Shown: piece after piece, positions 6,675-9,599 of the stretch | Position numbering within the stretch: the stretch's first letter is position 1 | Layout: the number at the start of each line of letters is the position of its first letter | Source: an uncultured Elusimicrobiales bacterium | GTDB taxonomy: Bacteria; Elusimicrobiota; Elusimicrobia; Elusimicrobiales; Elusimicrobiaceae | Assembly (NCBI GenBank): GCA_944322775.1 | Contig: CALUQA010000003.1 | Span: 1 to 9,599, forward strand | Length of the DNA: 9,599 nucleotides | Reading direction: 5' to 3' | Made by a program: the position numbers and the translations under genes | The notes under the pieces: model-generated | What the model saw: only the letters and a program-made list of their open reading frames with translations | The model's database searches: none | What the model was told of the DNA's origin: nothing

Positions 6675-6685
6675 GGCATAATATA
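6675..6685 (-). repeat. TATATTATGCC element, copy upstream of the pilin gene
   Basis: This is the second copy of the 11-mer found at 6027-6037, about 80 bp before the pilin ATG, in the 138-bp gap after the membrane-protein gene. TATATT or TATTAT could serve as a -10. The hexamers 17 bp upstream (AGGCGG or GCGGCA) do not resemble TTGACA, so a primary sigma-70 promoter is not well supported. It is the best candidate pilin promoter element in this gap. Confidence 0.4.
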
Positions 6686-6733
6686 AAACAGCTCCAACGT
6701 TGCCGCCTCTTTTGTGCAGGCGCGGTATTTTAC

Positions 6734-7141
6734 TTAAAGGCGCTTATTGTTTGCACGCAGCCTTACAAACCACAGTAGAAGCAATACAAAAAACAGCCCC
6801 CACCATGCAAAGAAAAAGCCCCCTTGCAGGCCGCTTTGCCCACGATTAAGAAGCACTCCCACCACCACAGCATAGCAAAAAAACTGCATGGGCCAAGTGG
6901 CTTTCCAGCCCGCTTGGCATAACAGAGGCCGGCTAAAAGAAACAGCGACATAAGCAGCCGTTGCTCCCAACAGCAATACACCTATGGAAAAGAAATTTCC
7001 CTCTGCCGGAAAGAAAAAAGACACCAGCCAAGCACCTGCCCCAATAATAAGCAACAAAATGCCTGCCAAAAAAGCAAGCAGCAAGGAACGGGTGTCCTTT
7101 TGTTTGGCACCGTTTTTGTGCAGGGCAGGTTTATTTTTCAT
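6734..7141 (-). CDS. Small integral membrane protein, unknown function
   Basis: I do not recognise a family. The 135-residue protein has a basic N-terminus (MKNKPALHKNGAKQKDTR), then about four predicted membrane segments: roughly 19-44 (LLLAFLAGILLLIIGAGAWL...), 51-70 (FSIGVLLLGATAAYVAVSFS), 83-98 (WPMQFFCYAVVVGVLL) and 107-126 (FFFAWWGLFFVLLLLWFV). It ends with the basic tail RLRANNKRL. The positive ends suggest both termini are cytoplasmic. The ATG lies 12 nt after the mtaB stop, so it is probably the last gene of rsmE-mtaB-orf, but no clear Shine-Dalgarno precedes it. The two-helix-pair layout is loosely like small accessory proteins such as AtpI, but nothing beyond hydrophobicity supports that, so no function is assigned. 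It is probably a real gene, given its unbroken hydrophobic pattern and operon position. Confidence 0.7.
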   Translation of the reverse strand: MKNKPALHKNGAKQKDTRSLLLAFLAGILLLIIGAGAWLVSFFFPAEGNFFSIGVLLLGATAAYVAVSFSRPLLCQAGWKATWPMQFFCYAVVVGVLLNRGQSGLQGGFFFAWWGLFFVLLLLWFVRLRANNKRL

Positions 7142-7153
7142 AAAGATTTGAAG

Positions 7154-8386
7154 TTACGCAATAACCGTTGCGTAGCATACGGTTTCTTCGGCCCGAGTAA
7201 TGCGCGCTCGTACCAAACCGTGCAAGGGGGTAGAAACGTTTTCCAGCAGTACTTGCTGAAAGTTGGACGTCACGCCGCGCACCCCGTCTTTGCCGTGTTC
7301 TTCTATAAACACTTCCTGTTCCGTGCCCACCAAAGACGCGGCAAAATCGGCGCGCAGTTTATGGTCCAGCTCGCGCAGGCGGTTGGCACGGGCTTTGATA
7401 ACCTCATGCCCCAGCTGCGGCAGGGCGGAGGCTTTGGTCAGCGGACGCGGGGAATAACTAAACACATGCAAGCCGCAGAGTTTTTGGCTTTCTATAAAGT
7501 GGTAGGTCGTTTCAAAATCGGCTTCCGTTTCCGTAGGGAAGCCGGCAATAACATCGGCAAAAATGGATATGCCCGGCACTTTTTGGCGCAAAAGAGCCAC
7601 TTTGTCGGCATACTGCTGCGTATTGTAGTGGCGGTTCATGGCTTTAAGCACTTCGTCACAGCCGCTTTGCAAGGGCAAGTGCAAATAGTTGCAAAAGCGG
7701 TCCGGGCGGGAGGCCATGGCCTCTATAATGCCGTCCGTCACCGTTTGCAGTTCTATGGAGGAAAACCTCACCCGCAAATGCCCCGGCAGGGCGGCAATAT
7801 CTTGGCACAGGGCGGCCAAGTCTTTGCCGGTTTGCGGGCAAAGATAATTGCCTATATTAATGCCGGTTAACACAATTTCGGCAAAGCCTTTTTGGGCCAG
7901 CGTTTCTATTTCTTTAAGCACATCGGCCGCCGGCTTAGAGCGTTTGACGTTGCGGGCAAAAGGCACAATACAGTAAGAGCAAAAACAGTCGCAGCCGTCC
8001 TGTATTTTGATAAAAGCGCGGCTGTGCCCCTCATGGCCAGACACCGTCCAGCATACGTCTTCTTTATTAAAAAGGGTTTTGCCCAAATCGTATTTACCCA
8101 CAATTTCCGCCTGCGGGAAAGTTTGGCGGATATGTTCTTTGTGGGCCGCGGCATAGCAACCCGTAAGCACCAAGCGGGAGGCAGGGTTGCGGCGCAAAAT
8201 TTGGCGGATGAGTTTTTCCACGTCTTTGTCGGCCTGGTGGGTGACGGTGCAGGTGTTTAGCAGGCACAGGTCGGCTTCTTCCATATGCGGGGTTTGGCTC
8301 CAGCCGGCCCGTTGGAACTCTTCAAACAAGGCTTGGCTTTCCACCTGGTTAACGCGGCAGCCAAAGGTTTTTAGAAAAAATTTCAT
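7154..8386 (-). CDS. mtaB: tRNA (N6-threonylcarbamoyladenosine37-C2) methylthiotransferase MtaB
   Basis: This radical-SAM enzyme adds a methylthio group to t6A37 of ANN-decoding tRNAs, giving ms2t6A. From ATG 8386 it has 410 residues. The N-terminal UPF0004 domain (about 1-95) begins KTFGCRVNQVES and carries the auxiliary-cluster cysteines C10, C46 (LNTCTV) and C77 (TGCYA). The radical-SAM core has GCDCFCSYCIVP with C132, C136 and C139 in CxxxCxxC spacing, plus an extra C134. Further motifs are EIVLTGINIGNY (170-181), HLPLQSGCDEVLKAMNRHY (236-254), DVIAGFPTETEADF (278-291) and a C-terminal TRAM domain at about 353-410. GCRVNQVES and LTGINIG point to MtaB rather than MiaB or RimO. The start at 8386 gives the normal MKFFLKTFGC; the frame extends 9 codons further, but that would only lengthen the overlap with rsmE. 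It overlaps the rsmE stop as ATGA, suggesting coupling. Confidence 0.94.
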   Translation of the reverse strand: MKFFLKTFGCRVNQVESQALFEEFQRAGWSQTPHMEEADLCLLNTCTVTHQADKDVEKLIRQILRRNPASRLVLTGCYAAAHKEHIRQTFPQAEIVGKYDLGKTLFNKEDVCWTVSGHEGHSRAFIKIQDGCDCFCSYCIVPFARNVKRSKPAADVLKEIETLAQKGFAEIVLTGINIGNYLCPQTGKDLAALCQDIAALPGHLRVRFSSIELQTVTDGIIEAMASRPDRFCNYLHLPLQSGCDEVLKAMNRHYNTQQYADKVALLRQKVPGISIFADVIAGFPTETEADFETTYHFIESQKLCGLHVFSYSPRPLTKASALPQLGHEVIKARANRLRELDHKLRADFAASLVGTEQEVFIEEHGKDGVRGVTSNFQQVLLENVSTPLHGLVRARITRAEETVCYATVIA

Positions 8387-9081
8387 AACAGTTTTGCCCC
8401 CGCCGCTATGCATGCCGTTTCAGCCCGCAAAATGTGCGGCCCCAGCGTAACCGGCAACACGCCGTATTGGGCAGCGATGACAATTTCCTCGTCCGTCCAC
8501 CCGCCGGCAGGGCCGATATAAACACGCAAGGAAGAGGGGTGCCCCAGTTTTTCAAGTCCCCAGGCAAGCGTATGTTTTTCTTCCGCTTCATAGGCCAGCA
8601 GGGACGGCTTGCCCTCTTGTGCCACACAGCGGCCAAAATCCAACGGTTCCTTTAAAACGGGCACGTCCCCGCGGTCGCATTGTTTGCAGGCGGAAAGAAT
8701 AATTTGCTGCCAGCGCGGGGCTTTATTTTCCCACTTTTTAAGCAAATCGTATTCACTGCGCTGGGTGCGGATAGGCTGAAAAGAAACCACCCCCAACTGG
8801 GTGCATTTATCCAATACATCTTCAAAGGTTTGGCGGGAGGTGGGGGCAAAGCAAAGTTCCAGCTCTAAGTCGGACTTTTTAAACGCAATAGGCTGCAAAA
8901 GCACCCCGCGCACAAAGTTTTTCTGCACGCGCTCTATGCGGGCTTTATATTGCTTGCCCTTGCCGTCAAAAACGTTGATTTCGTCGCCTTCTTTGTGGCG
9001 GGCCACCAGCGTTACATGGCGGGCTTCTTCTTTTTCTATAAAAAATTCTTTTTCTTTGATATCAGCCAAATATTGGGGCAT
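8383..9081 (-). CDS. rsmE: 16S rRNA (uracil1498-N3)-methyltransferase RsmE
   Basis: RsmE is a SPOUT-class enzyme that methylates N3 of U1498 in 16S rRNA using SAM. The 232 residues (usual about 240) contain a short N-terminal PUA-like RNA-binding part at about 1-65 (EARHVTLVARHKEGDEINVFDGKG). The trefoil-knot methyltransferase domain shows DKCTQLGV (91-98), RWQQIILSACKQCDRGDVPV (123-142), YIGPAGGWTDEEI (188-200) and LGPHILRAETA (213-223). The very conserved GPEGG reads GPAGG here, and the residue after LGP is His rather than the commoner Arg. AGAGG lies 6 nt before the ATG. It heads the group rsmE-mtaB-orf and overlaps mtaB by 4 nt. In many bacteria rsmE lies next to prmA; prmA is absent here. 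The family call is firm; the substitution does not remove any other signature. Confidence 0.94.
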   Translation of the reverse strand: MPQYLADIKEKEFFIEKEEARHVTLVARHKEGDEINVFDGKGKQYKARIERVQKNFVRGVLLQPIAFKKSDLELELCFAPTSRQTFEDVLDKCTQLGVVSFQPIRTQRSEYDLLKKWENKAPRWQQIILSACKQCDRGDVPVLKEPLDFGRCVAQEGKPSLLAYEAEEKHTLAWGLEKLGHPSSLRVYIGPAGGWTDEEIVIAAQYGVLPVTLGPHILRAETACIAAGAKLL

Positions 9082-9098
9082 AGAAAACCTCTTGTTTT

Positions 9099-9127
9099 AT
9101 TTTAGTAAATTTGGCTTTGCACAACAA
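9099..9127 (-). promoter_or_regulatory. Candidate promoter of rsmE
   Basis: On the - strand, TTGTTG (9122-9127) and TAAAAT (9099-9104) are separated by 17 bp. The predicted start of transcription, near 9092, lies at the edge of the AGAGG ribosome site (9088-9092), so the leader would be very short. The -35 sits in the U-tract of the rplT terminator. The match is reasonable but AT-rich gaps give such matches by chance. Confidence 0.4.
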
Positions 9128-9151
9128 AAAAGCCGCCCTTGCGGGGCGGCT
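9122..9151 (-). terminator. Intrinsic terminator after rplT
   Basis: AGCCGCCC (9131-9138), loop of 5, and GGGCGGCT (9144-9151) form an 8-bp GC-rich stem. Read on the - strand it is followed by TTTTTTGTTG, a good U-tract, 18 nt after the rplT stop codon. Outer arms GCACAA (9119-9124) and TTGTGC (9152-9157) could pair as well, across a bulge. It ends the ribosomal-protein operon. Confidence 0.9.
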
Positions 9152-9168
9152 TTGTGCAGACTAAAAAC

Positions 9169-9522
9169 TTAAGCCTGGGCTTGCTTGGCTACATCTACCA
9201 ACTGTTTGAAAGACACGGGGTCTTTGATAGCCATTTCAGAGAGCATCTTGCGGTTGAGCGTGATGCCGGCTTTGGCCAAACCGTTGATAAACTTGGAGTA
9301 GCTGATGCCGTCTTCGCGCACCGCGGCGTTGATGCGGGTAATCCACAACTGGCGGTAGGTGTGCTTTTTGTCACGGCGGTCCACATAGGAGTGCACCCAA
9401 GATTTACCCAATTGCTGGGTAGCCATGCGCAAACGGCGGGATTTGTCACCGTAGTAACCGCTGGCGGCTCTTAAAAGTTTTTTCTTTCTGGCGTGTCTGG
9501 GAACGCTAAATTTAATTCTCAT
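9169..9522 (-). CDS. rplT: Large ribosomal subunit protein bL20
   Basis: bL20 binds 23S rRNA early in large-subunit assembly; in E. coli and Bacillus it also represses its own operon at the mRNA level. The 117 residues match the family: a basic start (PRHARKKKLLRAASGYYGDKSRRLRMA), then RDRRQ-like YVDRRDKKHTYRQLWITRIN (46-65), REDGISYSKFINGLAKAGI (69-87) and LNRKMLSEMAI. The start MRIKFSVPRHARKKK differs from the common MARVKRGV but has normal length. AGAGGTG lies 7 nt upstream, just after the TAA of the preceding frame. The gap to that frame is 13 nt, as in rpmI-rplT operons. The operon control region lies outside the window. Confidence 0.97.
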   Translation of the reverse strand: MRIKFSVPRHARKKKLLRAASGYYGDKSRRLRMATQQLGKSWVHSYVDRRDKKHTYRQLWITRINAAVREDGISYSKFINGLAKAGITLNRKMLSEMAIKDPVSFKQLVDVAKQAQA

Positions 9523-9535
9523 TTTGCTTCACCTC

Positions 9536-9599
9536 TTATTTCGCTACGGGCAGTTGTTTCTGCAAGATGCGTCCGTTAAGGGAGTTCTTTTCAATCACT
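9536..9599 (-). CDS. rpmI: Probable bL35 C-terminus (5' partial)
   Basis: An open frame enters from the right edge and ends with TAA at 9536-9538, 13 nt before rplT. The last 20 residues read VIEKNSLNGRILQKQLPVAK. The basic QKQLP ending fits the bL35 C-terminus (typically ...KRMLPY), and rpmI precedes rplT in most bacteria (infC-rpmI-rplT). The remaining residues are not distinctive, so the call rests mainly on position. Confidence 0.65.
   Translation of the reverse strand, partial: VIEKNSLNGRILQKQLPVAK

Noticed and set aside
6691..6706. GG-N10-GC spacing resembling a sigma-54 promoter upstream of the pilin gene
   Set aside because: The -12 half reads GAGC rather than TTGC and the -24 half is also imperfect; only the dinucleotide spacing matches.
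6704..6722. Hairpin CGCCT / AGGCG after the membrane-protein gene
   Set aside because: Only 5 bp with a 9-nt loop and no T-run on either strand, so it is not called a terminator.
7100..7870. 256-codon open frame on the + strand
   Set aside because: It is antisense to mtaB and the membrane-protein start; the mtaB protein has all catalytic motifs, so this frame is a shadow.
1..9599. Search for CRISPR arrays, tRNAs, transposons, integrases, toxin-antitoxin pairs or defence genes
   Set aside because: No regular spaced repeats, no tRNA-like cloverleaf noticed, and every substantial frame is accounted for by a housekeeping, pilin or small membrane protein.

Overview
This window is a compact stretch of bacterial housekeeping genes at roughly 50% GC. 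It holds no mobile element, phage gene, tRNA, rRNA or CRISPR array that I can see. The best clue to the organism is the type IV pilin-like gene at 6092-6595. It has a KKRG/F prepilin cleavage site, the LVVVLIIGILAAIAVPAY N-terminal helix and a C-terminal cysteine pattern like those I recall from Elusimicrobium species (phylum Elusimicrobiota). Several housekeeping enzymes depart from the usual wording of conserved motifs, which also fits a deep-branching lineage. The assignment is an inference from protein style, not a search result.

Layout, left to right. Positions 1-2196 (+ strand) form a tightly overlapping operon: xseA (5' end outside the window), xseB (both subunits of exonuclease VII) and tlyA (rRNA 2'-O-methyltransferase). 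A bidirectional hairpin terminator at 2231-2256 closes this operon and also the opposing minus-strand operon. That operon, read from 5919 down to 2279, is glmU, prs, rplY, pth: UDP-GlcNAc synthesis, PRPP synthesis, ribosomal protein bL25 (CTC form) and peptidyl-tRNA hydrolase. The order glmU-prs-rplY(ctc)-pth is an old, widely conserved neighbourhood. A good extended -10 promoter lies about 75 bp upstream of glmU.

Upstream of glmU is the single pilin-like gene (6092-6595), followed by a third minus-strand group read from 9081 down to 6734: rsmE (16S rRNA m3U methyltransferase), mtaB (tRNA methylthiotransferase) and a small unrecognised membrane protein. At the right edge, also on the minus strand, are the end of a gene that is probably rpmI and then complete rplT (bL20), closed by a strong terminator whose U-tract overlaps the likely rsmE promoter.

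The common themes are translation and RNA modification (tlyA, pth, rplY, mtaB, rsmE, rplT, rpmI), with precursor metabolism (prs, glmU) and DNA repair (xseAB). I found no convincing new multi-gene system. The points most worth checking are motif substitutions in GlmU, Prs, Pth and RsmE, the pilin gene, the unknown membrane protein, and a shared promoter-like element in the two intergenic regions around the pilin gene.
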